Assembly (NCBI GenBank): GCA_030431335.1
Contig: JAUIJH010000015.1
Coordinates: 1 to 54,302, forward strand
Reading direction: 5' to 3'
DNA: 54,302 bases
DNA from: Alphaproteobacteria bacterium
GTDB taxonomy: Bacteria > Pseudomonadota > Alphaproteobacteria > Rhizobiales > Amorphaceae
Under the pieces are notes generated by a model. It saw only the letters and a program-made list of their open reading frames with translations, searched no databases and was not told where the DNA came from. The translations under genes were made by a program, and so were the position numbers. Below are positions 8,973 through 18,204 of the stretch, one piece after another. Position 1 is the first letter of the stretch, and every line of letters begins with the position of its first letter.

Positions 8973-8996
8973 TGGGCCGGCCCCCTCGCCGGCCCA
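8973..8996 (+). terminator. Intra-operon stem-loop after the binding-protein gene
   Basis: TGGGCCGGC (8973-8981) and GCCGGCCCA (8988-8996) form a perfect 9-bp stem with a CCCCTC loop, between the binding-protein stop and the first permease. There is no T-run. Such hairpins often act as partial terminators or mRNA stabilisers, keeping binding protein in excess over permease. Confidence 0.55.
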
Positions 8997-9018
8997 CCGC
9001 GCAAAAGGACGCAAAGGT

Positions 9019-9972
9019 GTGATCGGCTACACTGTCAGCAGACTGCTCCAGACGATACCGATCCTCATCCTCGTCAGCCTGATCGCGTTCGGGATCATCT
9101 ACCTGATCCCGGGCGACGCGGCGACCGTGATCGGCGGCCCCTCGGCGACCGCCGAAGACCTCGCCCGCATCCGCGCCAATCTCGGCCTCGACCAGCCGCT
9201 GCTCGCCCAGATCGGCCACTTCTACGTCAACCTCCTGCAGGGCGACCTCGGCCGATCGCTGATGCTCGGCATCCCCGTCACGGACGCCGTTATCGCCCGC
9301 TCGCCGATCACCATCTCCATCGCGCTCTATTCGCTGGTGCTCACCATCGTGCTGGGGCTTTCGACCGGCATCGTCGCCGCGCTCAACCACAACCGCTGGA
9401 TCGACCAGGCAGCCACCGTGTTCGCGCTCATCGGGGTGTCGCTGCCCAATTTCTGGCTCGCGCTGGTGATGATCGTGCTGTTCTCGGTGCACCTCGGCTG
9501 GCTGCCCACCGGCGGCTATGTCCCCTTCACCACCGATCCCATCGGCTGGCTGCGCACCGCCACCCTGCCCGCCCTGTCGCTCGCCATGCTGCAGGCCGGC
9601 CTCCTCACCCGCATCACCCGCTCCACGATGCTGGAGGTGCTGCGCCAGGACTATATCCGCACCGCCCGCGCCAAGGGCGTGCCGGAATGGGTCGTCATCA
9701 CCCGCCACGCGCTCGCCAACACGCTGATGCCGGTGGTCACGGTGCTCGGGCTCATCCTGTCCGTGCTCCTGTCGGGCTCCATCGTCATCGAGACGATCTT
9801 CAACGTGCCCGGCATCGGCTCGCTGCTCGGCAACGCCATCTCCAACCGGGACTACCCGATGATCCAGGGCGGGCTGTTGTTCGTCACCGCGGCGCTGCTC
9901 CTGCTCAACCTCGTCGTCGACATCCTCTACACGTGGCTCGATCCGCGCATCCGCGTCGGAGGCAGCGCCTGA
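9019..9972 (+). CDS. ABC transporter permease, DppB/OppB type
   Basis: A 317-residue inner-membrane permease with an N-terminal helix, 'IIYLIPGDAA' typical of DppB-type proteins, and about six helices. The ATPase-contact EAA loop reads 'TARAKGVPEWVVITRHALANTLMP' (given here only as the family landmark around residues 215-235). The GTG start at 9019 follows AAAGG. Its stop overlaps the next ATG by one base (TGATG), suggesting translational coupling. It forms the membrane channel with the following permease. Confidence 0.95.
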   Translation: MIGYTVSRLLQTIPILILVSLIAFGIIYLIPGDAATVIGGPSATAEDLARIRANLGLDQPLLAQIGHFYVNLLQGDLGRSLMLGIPVTDAVIARSPITISIALYSLVLTIVLGLSTGIVAALNHNRWIDQAATVFALIGVSLPNFWLALVMIVLFSVHLGWLPTGGYVPFTTDPIGWLRTATLPALSLAMLQAGLLTRITRSTMLEVLRQDYIRTARAKGVPEWVVITRHALANTLMPVVTVLGLILSVLLSGSIVIETIFNVPGIGSLLGNAISNRDYPMIQGGLLFVTAALLLLNLVVDILYTWLDPRIRVGGSA

Positions 9973-10862
9973 TGGCCGATACGCTTGTCATGGAGCGCGC
10001 CGCCAGGCCCGCCCGCCTGGCGCGCATGGGCGCCGGGTTGCGGCGGATCGGCAAGAGCCGCGCCTTCGTCATCGGGGCGGTGCTGTTCGCCTTCATCTGC
10101 CTCGCCGCCACCATCGGGCCGCTCTTCACCAGCGTCTCGCCCAACGCGCTCGCCATCCGCAGCCGCTTCCAGCCGCCCTCGATGGAATTCTGGCTCGGCA
10201 CCGACAATCTCGGCCGCAGCGTGCTTTCGCGCGTTTTGTGGGGCGCGCGCCTCAGCCTCGGCATCGGCTTCGCGGTGGTGCTCATCAACGCCGCCTTCGG
10301 CGTCCTCCTCGGCGCGCTCGCCGGTTACTACCGCAAGCTCGACAACATCCTGATGCGCGTCGCCGATGCGTTGATGGCCTTCCCGGCGGTGCTGCTTGCC
10401 ATCGGCATCGCCTCGGCCCTCGGCCCCTCGGCGGTCACCGCGATCGTGGCGCTGTCCGTCGTCTACGTGCCGCGCACCGCCCGTGTGGTGCGCGCGTCGG
10501 TCCTCGTGGTGCGCGAGCTCGACTATGTGCACGCCGCCCGCGCCTGCGGCGCCACCGACCGGCGCATCGTCATGAAACACATCCTGCCCAATTGCATGGC
10601 CCCGCTCATCGTCCAGCTCTCGTTCGTGTTCGCCTACGCCATCCTGTCGGAGGCGGTGCTGTCCTTCCTCGGCCTCGGCGCGCCGCCGACGGTGCCGAGC
10701 TGGGGCGTCCTCATCTCCGAAGGCCGCGCCTACATGCGCGAGGCCGCCTGGCTCACCATCGTGCCGGGCGCGGCCATCGCCATCACCGTGCTCGGCCTCA
10801 ACCTCCTCGGTGACGGGCTGCGCGACGTGCTCGACCCGCGCATGAAGGTCGAACAGGGATGA
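9972..10862 (+). CDS. ABC transporter permease, DppC/OppC type
   Basis: A 296-residue second permease. After a short cytosolic N-terminus comes the first helix (about 30-50), then the DppC-type segment 'FWLGTDNLGRSVLSRVLWGAR'-like landmark near residues 75-90 and the EAA loop around residues 185-205 with 'GATDRRIVMKHILPN'. It pairs with the preceding permease. The last four bases overlap the next gene (ATGA), so these genes are translated together. Confidence 0.95.
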   Translation: MADTLVMERAARPARLARMGAGLRRIGKSRAFVIGAVLFAFICLAATIGPLFTSVSPNALAIRSRFQPPSMEFWLGTDNLGRSVLSRVLWGARLSLGIGFAVVLINAAFGVLLGALAGYYRKLDNILMRVADALMAFPAVLLAIGIASALGPSAVTAIVALSVVYVPRTARVVRASVLVVRELDYVHAARACGATDRRIVMKHILPNCMAPLIVQLSFVFAYAILSEAVLSFLGLGAPPTVPSWGVLISEGRAYMREAAWLTIVPGAAIAITVLGLNLLGDGLRDVLDPRMKVEQG

Positions 10863-11830
10863 GCCCGCTCCTCAGCCTCAGAAACGTCTCCGTCGCCTTC
10901 GGCGGCCAGCCCGTGGTGCGCGACGTGTCCTTCGATGTCGCCAGCCGCGAGATCGTCGGCCTCGTCGGCGAGAGCGGCTCGGGCAAGAGCGTCACCGCGC
11001 TCGCCATCCTCGGCCTCCTGCCGCCCACGGCCGAGATCACCGGCGAAATCGTCTTCGAAGGGCGCGACCTGCCCGCCCTCGGCCGGCGCCAGATGCGCCG
11101 ACTGCGGGGCGCGGGCATCGGCATGATCTTCCAGGAGCCGATGAGCTCGCTCAACCCGGTGTTCACCGTCGGCGACCAGATCATCGAGGCGATCCGCGTG
11201 CATCAGCGCATCAGCCGGCGCGCCGCCGCGGACCGCGCCGTGGAGCTTCTGGAAAAGGTCGGCATCCCCGCGCCCCGCCGGCGCCTGGAGGACTACCCGC
11301 ACCAGATGTCCGGCGGTATGCGCCAGCGCGTGATGATCGCCATCGCGCTGTCCTGCTCGCCGCGCCTTCTCATCGCCGACGAGCCGACCACCGCGCTCGA
11401 CGTCACCATCCAGGCCCAGCTCCTCGATCTCCTGGCCGAGGTGCGCGAGGAGTTCGGCACCGCCGTCGTGCTCATCACCCACAACATGGGCGTCATCGCC
11501 GAGATCGCCGACCGCGTGGTCGTCATGTACGCGAGCCGCGTGGTGGAGGAGGCCGGCGTGTTCCCCCTCTTCGACCACCCGCGCCACCCCTACACCCGCG
11601 GCCTGATGGCGAGCACCCCGGCGATGGACATGGAGGCGCCGCGCCTCGTCACCATTCCCGGCGGCACGCCGACGCCCGGCAACCTGCCGCCCGGCTGCAA
11701 CTTCGCCCCCCGCTGCGGATACGCCATCCCGCCTTGCGCCGAGGGCGTGCCGCCGATGGACGCCTTCGCCGACGGCCAGCGCGCCGCCTGCATCCGCGCG
11801 CGCGAACTCGGCCCGGCGGCGCCCCGATGA
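10859..11830 (+). CDS. ABC transporter ATP-binding protein, DppD/OppD type
   Basis: A 323-residue ATPase with Walker A GESGSGKS, signature MSGGMRQRV and Walker [13 protein letters not shown]. The C-terminal oligopeptide-transporter extension contains '[16 protein letters not shown]'-type cysteines. It energises the importer together with the next gene, which it overlaps by four bases. Confidence 0.95.
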   Translation: MSPLLSLRNVSVAFGGQPVVRDVSFDVASREIVGLVGESGSGKSVTALAILGLLPPTAEITGEIVFEGRDLPALGRRQMRRLRGAGIGMIFQEPMSSLNPVFTVGDQIIEAIRVHQRISRRAAADRAVELLEKVGIPAPRRRLEDYPHQMSGGMRQRVMIAIALSCSPRLLIADEPTTALDVTIQAQLLDLLAEVREEFGTAVVLITHNMGVIAEIADRVVVMYASRVVEEAGVFPLFDHPRHPYTRGLMASTPAMDMEAPRLVTIPGGTPTPGNLPPGCNFAPRCGYAIPPCAEGVPPMDAFADGQRAACIRARELGPAAPR

Positions 11831-12819
11831 CCGCCCCGCTGCTGGCCGTCGACGGCCTCGTCAAGCATTTCGCGCTCTCCTCGGAGAACTGGTTCCGCCG
11901 CGAGCGTCCCACCGTGCGCGCCGTCGACGGGGTCTCTTTCACGCTCGGTGCCGGCGAAACGCTCGGCCTCGTCGGCGAATCGGGCTGCGGCAAGTCCACC
12001 ATCGGCAAGCTCGTCCTGCAGCTCATCCCCGCGACCGCCGGCGCCGTCCGCTTCGAGGGGCGCGATCTCGTCGACATTCCGGCCGCCGAGCTGCGCCGGT
12101 TGCGACGCGAGATCCAGGTGGTGTTCCAGGACCCGCAGGGCTCGCTCAACCCGCGCATGAGCGTCGCCGAGATCGTGCTGGAGCCCCTCGTCGCGCAGGG
12201 CGAAAAGCTCACCCCGGCGCTGCGCGAATACGCTGGCGATCTCCTGGAGCGCGTCGGCCTCACCCGCGCGCACGCCACGCGCCACCCGCACGAGTTTTCC
12301 GGCGGCCAGCGCCAGCGCATCGGCATCGCCCGCGCCATCGCCCCCAAGCCCAAGCTCATCATCTGCGACGAGGCGGTGTCCGCGCTCGACGTCTCCATCC
12401 AGGCCCAGGTGATCAACCTGTTGATGGACCTGCAGGACGAGATGGGCCTCAGCTACCTCTTCATCGGCCACGACCTCGCGGTGGTGCGCCACGTCGCCGA
12501 CCGACTGGCGGTGATGTATCTCGGCCGCATCGTCGAGACCGGCCCGAAGCACACCGTCTATACCGCGCCGCGTCACCCCTATACGCAGGCGCTGCTCGCC
12601 TCCGTGCCCGTGTCGCACCCGCGCCAGCGGCGCGCGCGTGTGGGTGTGCGCGGCGAAATTCCGAGCCCGCTCGCCCCGCCGCCCGGCTGCCACTTCCACC
12701 CGCGCTGCCCCTTCGCGCAGGATATCTGCCGCAACGAGGCGCCGCCGCTGCGCGAGATCGCGGCCGACCACCGCGTCTCCTGCCACTTCGCCGAAACGAT
12801 CGTCCCCGCCAAAGGCTGA
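11827..12819 (+). CDS. ABC transporter ATP-binding protein, DppF/OppF type
   Basis: A 330-residue second ATPase with Walker A GESGCGKST, signature FSGGQRQRIG, and Walker B ending DEAVSALD, where most relatives have DEPVSALD. The Cys-rich C-terminal segment 'CHFHPRCPFAQDIC' is typical of OppF-type subunits. The start overlaps the previous stop by four bases. With it the ABC importer is complete: one binding protein, two permeases and two ATPases. Confidence 0.95.
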   Translation: MTAPLLAVDGLVKHFALSSENWFRRERPTVRAVDGVSFTLGAGETLGLVGESGCGKSTIGKLVLQLIPATAGAVRFEGRDLVDIPAAELRRLRREIQVVFQDPQGSLNPRMSVAEIVLEPLVAQGEKLTPALREYAGDLLERVGLTRAHATRHPHEFSGGQRQRIGIARAIAPKPKLIICDEAVSALDVSIQAQVINLLMDLQDEMGLSYLFIGHDLAVVRHVADRLAVMYLGRIVETGPKHTVYTAPRHPYTQALLASVPVSHPRQRRARVGVRGEIPSPLAPPPGCHFHPRCPFAQDICRNEAPPLREIAADHRVSCHFAETIVPAKG

Positions 12820-12824
12820 AACCG

Positions 12825-14015
12825 ATGCGTATCACCGAGGTCGAGCCCATCCTGTTGCGCGGCGCCGGCCACTACGGCTCGACCGCGGGTGCCGAGGAGG
12901 CGAGCGACAACGCCGACTGGCAGCTCCTCATCCGCGTCGCCACCGACGACGGCCTCGAAGGCTGGGCCGACGTCGAGACCCTCGCGCCCGCCGCCGTCGC
13001 CATCGTCGCCGGCAAGGGCATGCAGCTCCTCGGCTTCCGCACCCTTGCCGACCTCCTCGTCGGCCAGGACCCGATGGACGTCGAAGCCCTCTGGGACCGG
13101 CTCTATGTCGGCACCGCCTATTACGGCCGCCGCGGCATCGCGATGCACTGCATCTCCGCCGTCGACAACTGCCTGTGGTCGATCCGCGCCGAGGCGGCCG
13201 GCATCTCCCTCGCCAAGCTGCTCGGCGGGCGCCGGCGCGAGCGCGTGATGGCCTACGCCTCCACCTTGTTCCGCGACACGCCGGACGGCATGGCCGCCGC
13301 CGCCCGCGACTACGCCGGCAAGGGCTACCGCGCGGTGAAGTTCGGCTGGGGCGTGTTCGGCGCCGACGACGGGCGCGACCGCGAGCTGGTCGCCGCCGCC
13401 CGCGACGCCCTCGGCCCCGACCGGCACCTGATGGTCGACCCCGGCTGGTACCCCGCCGGGCGCGGCGAGACCGGCCCCCACCGTTCCCGCCGCGAGGCGA
13501 TGGCGCTCTGCCAGTGGCTCGCCGACTACAACGTCACCTGGGTGGAGGATTTCATCCATCCCGAGCGCGTCGCCGACTATGCTGCCGTGCGCGCGGCGAG
13601 CCCCGTGCCCATCGCCGCCGGCGAGCAGCTCGCCACCGTCTGGGATTTCGAGCGCTACCTCGATGCGGGCTGTCTCGATTTCGTGCAGCCGGACCTGTCG
13701 CGCTGCGGCGGCCTGACGGTGGCGCGCCAGGTGGCCCAGATGGCCGAGCGCCACGGCCTCGACCTCGTGCCCCACTCCTGGCTCACCCACCTCCTGACGG
13801 GCTACAGCCTCCAGCTCCTCGCCACCATGGCGCGCGCGCCGTTCGTGGAGTTCAACGTGAGCCAGGGCGCCCTGACGCGCGGCATCACCCACGCCGCCTT
13901 CTCGCTCGACGCGGACGGCATGGTGGCGATCCCCGACACGCCCGGTATCGGCGTCACCGTGGACCGCGATTTCATCGCCGCCCACCGCGTGCCCAACGCG
14001 GAGATCCTATCATGA
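12825..14015 (+). CDS. Enolase-superfamily (mandelate racemase/muconate lactonizing type) enzyme
   Basis: A 396-residue enolase-superfamily protein. Metal ligands are Asp205 (LMVDPGWYP), Glu241 (WVEDF) and Glu267 (AAGEQ). The probable His-Asp base pair is His317 (VPHSW) and Asp290 (VQPDLS). In place of the KxK motif it has Lys172-Phe-Gly174, so only one of the two usual lysines is present, a pattern I associate with acid-sugar dehydratases such as the rhamnonate dehydratase relatives. The likely reaction is syn- or anti-dehydration of an aldonic acid to its 2-keto-3-deoxy form, but racemisation cannot be excluded. It begins 5 bases after the ATPase gene and its stop overlaps the next start by four bases. 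Confidence 0.9.
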   Translation: MRITEVEPILLRGAGHYGSTAGAEEASDNADWQLLIRVATDDGLEGWADVETLAPAAVAIVAGKGMQLLGFRTLADLLVGQDPMDVEALWDRLYVGTAYYGRRGIAMHCISAVDNCLWSIRAEAAGISLAKLLGGRRRERVMAYASTLFRDTPDGMAAAARDYAGKGYRAVKFGWGVFGADDGRDRELVAAARDALGPDRHLMVDPGWYPAGRGETGPHRSRREAMALCQWLADYNVTWVEDFIHPERVADYAAVRAASPVPIAAGEQLATVWDFERYLDAGCLDFVQPDLSRCGGLTVARQVAQMAERHGLDLVPHSWLTHLLTGYSLQLLATMARAPFVEFNVSQGALTRGITHAAFSLDADGMVAIPDTPGIGVTVDRDFIAAHRVPNAEILS

Positions 14016-15046
14016 CACGCGCCATCGTCCGCCCCGCCGAGCTCGATCTCGAAAGCCCCGGCCGGCGCGATTATTTCGTCGCCCTGGAGCACGATTCCAT
14101 CTGGGGCGATCACCTGATCCCGCTGACCGTCGCCGTCGGGCCGGAGGCCGAAGCGGGGCGCGGCATGGTCGCCTTCGGCTCCACCCACGGCAACGAGTAC
14201 GAGGGGCCGGTCGCCATCAAGCACATGATGGCCGACCTCGACATCGGCGCCGTGCGCGGGCGCCTCATCCTGGTGCCGGTGCTGAACCCGGCCGCTTTCC
14301 GCGCCGGCGCGCGCGATTCGATCACCGACGACGGCGTCAACCTCAACCGCGCCTTCGTGCCCGGCGCCGGCAAGCCGCCGCTCGGCGGCATCTCGCACCG
14401 CATTGCCGCCTTCGTGCGCGAAGCCATCTTCCCGCATGCCCACATCGTCCTCGACCTGCATGCCGGCGGCGAGGTGGGCCGCTTCGCCCCCGGCCCCAGC
14501 TACCACGCCTCCGACGACCCCGAGCAGGACCGCCTCACCGAACAGATCGCCCGCTGGTTCGGCACGAAGATCGTCATCGTCTACCAGAACGAGACGCCGG
14601 GCCTGCTCACCAGCGAGGCGGAGCGGCTCGGCAAGGTCACGCTGGGCGCGGAACTGGGCTGGGGCGCCGCCGTGGCCGCCACCGGCGTCGCCCACGCCAG
14701 GCAGGGCCTCCTCGCCGCCGCCGTCCTCGGCGACCAGATGGAAGGCACCCTCGCCCCCATCGCCCATCACCGCAGCGGCGACCAGGTGAAGGCCGAGATG
14801 ATCGACCGCGCCTGCTTCACGCCCACGCCCATCAGCGGCCTGTTCGAGCCCCTGGTCGCCTGCGGGGCGCAGGTGCAGGCCGGCCAGATCGTCGGCCTGG
14901 TCCACGATTTCGAGCGTATCGACACGCCGCCCTGGCCGGCCCGCGCCGGCGTCGACGGTATCGTCATCTGTCAGGCGTGGGGCGCGCGGGTGCGCCAGGG
15001 CCAGCACGTCGTCGTCACGGGCCGCATCCGGCCGTTCAACCACTGA
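14012..15046 (+). CDS. Aspartoacylase/succinylglutamate desuccinylase-like zinc hydrolase
   Basis: A 344-residue M14-like deacylase. Zinc ligands are seen as His59 and Glu62 (GSTHGNEYEG) and His150 (LDLHAGG). A catalytic Glu candidate is in 'GAELGWG' (about 213), and 'NLNRAF' supplies the substrate Arg. The C-terminal beta domain resembles that of AstE/AspA proteins. Family members hydrolyse N-acyl amino acids or related amides. In this operon it may remove an acyl or amino-acid group from the imported compound before the dehydratases act, which is an inference from context. It overlaps the enolase-superfamily gene by ATGA and is 10 bases before the dehydratase gene. Confidence 0.87.
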   Translation: MTRAIVRPAELDLESPGRRDYFVALEHDSIWGDHLIPLTVAVGPEAEAGRGMVAFGSTHGNEYEGPVAIKHMMADLDIGAVRGRLILVPVLNPAAFRAGARDSITDDGVNLNRAFVPGAGKPPLGGISHRIAAFVREAIFPHAHIVLDLHAGGEVGRFAPGPSYHASDDPEQDRLTEQIARWFGTKIVIVYQNETPGLLTSEAERLGKVTLGAELGWGAAVAATGVAHARQGLLAAAVLGDQMEGTLAPIAHHRSGDQVKAEMIDRACFTPTPISGLFEPLVACGAQVQAGQIVGLVHDFERIDTPPWPARAGVDGIVICQAWGARVRQGQHVVVTGRIRPFNH

Positions 15047-15056
15047 GGATTTCGCC

Positions 15057-16787
15057 ATGAGCGAGGACGGCCCCGAGACGAAGCCCAAGCGGCGCAGCCA
15101 GGAATGGTTCGGCCGGCTCGATTCCTACGGCTTCATCTATCGCAGCTGGATGAAGAACCAGGGCCACACGGCCGACATGTTCGACGGCCGCCCGGTCATC
15201 GGCATCTGCAACACCTGGTCCGAGCTCACCCCCTGCAACGGACACCTGCGGGTGCTGGCCGAGCACGTGCGGCGCGGCGTCTACGCGGCCGGCGGGTTGC
15301 CGCTGGAGTTCCCCGTCACCTCGCTCGGCGAATCCAACATGCGCCCGACGACGATGCTCTACCGCAACCTCGCCTCGATGGATGTGGAAGCCTCGATCCG
15401 CGCCAACCCGCTCGACGGCGTGGTCCTGCTCGTCGGCTGCGACAAGACCACGCCCGCGCTGCTGATGGGCGCCGCCAGCGTCGACCTGCCCGCCATCGTC
15501 GTTTCGGGCGGCCCGATGCTGTCGGGCAGCTGGAAGGGCAAGAGGCTCGGCTCGGGCACCGACGTGATCCGCTTCAAGGAGGCGGTGCGCGCCGGCACCA
15601 TGTCGGTGGAGGAGTTCATGGCCGCCGAAGCTGCCATGTCCCGCAGCGCCGGCTCCTGCAACACCATGGGCACCGCCTCGACCATGGCGAGCCTGTGCGA
15701 AGGGCTCGGCATCGCGCTGCCCGGCAATGGCGCCACCCCGGCCGTCGACGCCCGCCGCCAGGCCCTCGCCTTCGAGGCCGGCCGCCGCGCCGTCGCCATG
15801 GTGGAGGCGGACCTCAGGATGTCACACGTCCTGACGCGCCCGGCCTTCCTCAACGCGGTGCGCCTCAACGCGGCGCTGGGCGGGTCCACCAACGCGGTGG
15901 TGCACCTCCTCGCCCTCGCCGGCCGCCTCGGCGTCGACTTCTCGCTCGACGACTGGGACGCCGCCGGCCGCGACGTCCCCTGCCTCGTCAACCTGATGCC
16001 CTCCGGCCAGTATCTGATGGAAGACTTCTTCCACGCGGGCGGCGTCGGCGCCGTGCTGGCCGAGATCGCGCCGCTCCTGGACACCACGCTCCCCACCGTC
16101 ACCGGCCGCCCGCTGTCGGCCGAGATCGCCGAGGCGGAGGCGTTCGATCGCGACGTGATCTTCCCCCTCGACGCGCCCTTCAAGCCCGCCGCCGGCATCG
16201 CGGTGTTGCGCGGCAACCTCGCCCCGCGCGGCGCGGTGATCAAACCCTCCGCCGCCACGCCCGCCCTGATGCGGCACACCGGCAAAGCCATCGTCTTCGA
16301 CGGCCCGGACGACCTCAAGGCCCGCATCGATACCGTCGAGGCGAGCGCCGATTCCATCCTCGTTCTCAGGAATTGCGGGCCGAAGGGCTATCCGGGCATG
16401 GCCGAGATCGGCAACCTGCCGATCCCCCGCAACCTCCTTGAAGCGGGCATCACCGACGTGGTGCGCATCTCGGACGCACGCATGAGCGGCACCGCCTTCG
16501 GCACCGTGGTCCTCCACGTCGCGCCGGAAGCGGCCGACGGCGGCCCCCTCGCGCTGGTGGAGACCGGCGACACGATCACCCTCGACGTGCCGGCCCGCAC
16601 GCTCCACCTCGACGTATCCGACACCGAGTTGGAGGCCCGCCGCGCCCGCCGCGCCGCGTTCGTGTCGCCCTACGCGCGGGGCTGGGAAAAGCTCTATGTC
16701 GAGCACGTCCAGCAGGCCGACACCGGCGCCGATCTGGACTTTCTCGTCGGCGGCAGCGGCGACGGCGTCCCACGCGTCAGCCACTGA
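15057..16787 (+). CDS. IlvD/Edd-family dehydratase (sugar-acid type)
   Basis: A 576-residue member of the IlvD/Edd family. The three [2Fe-2S] cysteines are Cys60 (LTPCNGH), Cys128 (GCDKTTP) and Cys201 (SCNTMGTAS); Asp129-Lys130 follow Cys128 as usual for the Mg and carbamoyl-lysine site. 'GGSTNAVVHLLA' is the other family block. The residues around 15-35 (QEWFGRLDSYGFIYRSWMK) resemble arabonate/xylonate dehydratases more than biosynthetic IlvD. It would dehydrate an aldonic acid to a 2-keto-3-deoxy acid. It is the last gene of the LacI-controlled operon and has GAGG 8 bases before the ATG. Confidence 0.92.
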   Translation: MSEDGPETKPKRRSQEWFGRLDSYGFIYRSWMKNQGHTADMFDGRPVIGICNTWSELTPCNGHLRVLAEHVRRGVYAAGGLPLEFPVTSLGESNMRPTTMLYRNLASMDVEASIRANPLDGVVLLVGCDKTTPALLMGAASVDLPAIVVSGGPMLSGSWKGKRLGSGTDVIRFKEAVRAGTMSVEEFMAAEAAMSRSAGSCNTMGTASTMASLCEGLGIALPGNGATPAVDARRQALAFEAGRRAVAMVEADLRMSHVLTRPAFLNAVRLNAALGGSTNAVVHLLALAGRLGVDFSLDDWDAAGRDVPCLVNLMPSGQYLMEDFFHAGGVGAVLAEIAPLLDTTLPTVTGRPLSAEIAEAEAFDRDVIFPLDAPFKPAAGIAVLRGNLAPRGAVIKPSAATPALMRHTGKAIVFDGPDDLKARIDTVEASADSILVLRNCGPKGYPGMAEIGNLPIPRNLLEAGITDVVRISDARMSGTAFGTVVLHVAPEAADGGPLALVETGDTITLDVPARTLHLDVSDTELEARRARRAAFVSPYARGWEKLYVEHVQQADTGADLDFLVGGSGDGVPRVSH

Positions 16788-16797
16788 GAAATGCGGC

Positions 16798-16813
16798 GCG
16801 GCACACCTGCCGC
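16798..16813. terminator. Hairpin between convergent genes
   Basis: GCGGCA (16798-16803) and TGCCGC (16808-16813) form a perfect 6-bp stem with a CACC loop in the 42-base gap between the dehydratase and dps ends. It could serve either direction. There is no T-run. Confidence 0.4.
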
Positions 16814-16829
16814 ACCGCCATCGGCTGCG

Positions 16830-17348
16830 TCAGTCGTCCTTGCCGCGGCGGGCTGCCTCGAACAGGAACCACACGCGCTCCTCGCCCTGGTCGATGAGCT
16901 CTTCCAGGAGGCTCGCCGTTCCCACGTCGTTGTGCTCGTCGCACACGTCGTGCAGCGTGCGCATGCTGGCGACGAGGTTGTTGTTGTCGTCGCGCAGCTC
17001 GGCGAGCATGTCGAGCGGCGTCACGTAGTCGGCCTCGTTGTCGAGGATGCGCTGCTGCGCCGAGATCTGGCCGATGGAGCGCAGCGTCGTGCCACCGATC
17101 TTGCGCGCGCGCTCCGCGACGGCATCGGTCACGGCCAGGATCGCGGCGGCCTGCTCGTCGAACATCAGGTGGTCGCTGCGGAAGTGGGCCCCGGACACAT
17201 GCCAGTGGAAATTCTTGGTCTTGAGATAAAGGGCGAACATATCCGCCAGCAGCGCATTCAGGCCGCCGGAGATGTCCCTCACCGCGTCCGGCGAGAAATG
17301 GGCCGGGGTGGCGAGGCGCGCCTTCTTCTTGGTGGCAACCGCACTCAT
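16830..17348 (-). CDS. dps: Dps-family ferritin-like DNA/iron protection protein
   Basis: A 172-residue Dps/miniferritin. The inter-subunit ferroxidase signature reads 'FHWHVSGAHFRSDHLMFDEQ', with the conserved His, His, Asp and Glu. The N-terminus (KKKAR) is Lys/Arg-rich as in DNA-binding Dps proteins. It oxidises Fe(II) with peroxide and stores iron in a dodecamer. The ATG at 17348 is preceded by GGAGAG; an upstream in-frame extension to 17438 has no comparable site. Dps is normally induced in oxidative stress or stationary phase; no regulator site was identified with confidence. Confidence 0.93.
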   Translation of the reverse strand: MSAVATKKKARLATPAHFSPDAVRDISGGLNALLADMFALYLKTKNFHWHVSGAHFRSDHLMFDEQAAAILAVTDAVAERARKIGGTTLRSIGQISAQQRILDNEADYVTPLDMLAELRDDNNNLVASMRTLHDVCDEHNDVGTASLLEELIDQGEERVWFLFEAARRGKDD

Positions 17349-17472
17349 TGAGCTCTCCTTCCAGCAATTGACAACGACCAACCGGCGGCCAGTCACCCGC
17401 AGGCATATAGGCCGCGATTCCAGGCTGGCGATTGGCAATCCGTCGCAATGTTTGGACGAACGGGGCTCGCGT

Positions 17473-18126
17473 TCAGGCCGGCTCGTCGGCCAGCGCCTGC
17501 GCCATCCGCACCAGATCGGCGACGGTGCGCGTTCCCATCTTCTTCAGCATGCTGGCGCGGTGCAGCTTGACCGTGATCTCGCTGAGGCCCAGCTCGCCGG
17601 CGATCTGCTTGTTCATCAGCCCGCGCACCACGAACGCCATGACTTCCCGCTCGCGCGGCGTCAGCGTCGCATAGCGCGCGCGCAAGGCGCCGCGCTCGCG
17701 CTCGACCGCACGCCGCTCGCGATGGCGCGACAGCGCGGTCTCCACCGCATCGAGCAGATCCTGCTCGCGCAACGGCTTGGTCAGGAAATCGGTCGCGCCC
17801 GCCTTCATCGCCCGCACGCTCATCGCCACGTCGCCATGGCCGGTGATGAAGACGATCGGCACGTTGCTGCCACGCTCGGCCAGCTTGGCCTGCAACTCGA
17901 GCCCGCTGAGCTGGGGCATGCGCACGTCGACCACGAAACAGCACGGCCCCTCCGGCAGCGCCGCATCCATCAACGCGCTCGCGGAGCCGAACAGCAGCGT
18001 TTCGAGCCCCACGGAGCGAAACAGGCTGTCCATCGCGGCGCGGACGTCGGCGTCGTCGTCCACGACCACCACCACGCCGTCGGCTTCCCGCGCATCGTCT
18101 TCACGGTTGCGCGGCGCACGCGTCAT
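17473..18126 (-). CDS. FixJ-family two-component response regulator
   Basis: A 217-residue regulator. The receiver domain has acidic Asp23-25, phospho-acceptor Asp67 (VVDVRMPQ), and the Thr/Lys pair in 'FITGHGD' and 'FLTKP'. The C-terminal LuxR/FixJ helix-turn-helix starts at 'LTPREREVM' (about 155) with 'NKQIAGELGLSEITVKLHR'. No histidine kinase gene is in the window, so it is an orphan here. It lies upstream of dps in the same direction with about 124 bases between, so control of dps is possible but not shown. Eight or more relatives of this type usually exist per rhizobial genome, so the partner cannot be guessed. Confidence 0.93.
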   Translation of the reverse strand: MTRAPRNREDDAREADGVVVVVDDDADVRAAMDSLFRSVGLETLLFGSASALMDAALPEGPCCFVVDVRMPQLSGLELQAKLAERGSNVPIVFITGHGDVAMSVRAMKAGATDFLTKPLREQDLLDAVETALSRHRERRAVERERGALRARYATLTPREREVMAFVVRGLMNKQIAGELGLSEITVKLHRASMLKKMGTRTVADLVRMAQALADEPA

Positions 18127-18204
18127 CTCATCGCTCCCTCCGGGCTTCGTGACGGCCGTCTAGGCGAGCGCGGCGCCCGCCTCGCCAGCTCCGAGGGCAA
18201 TATA

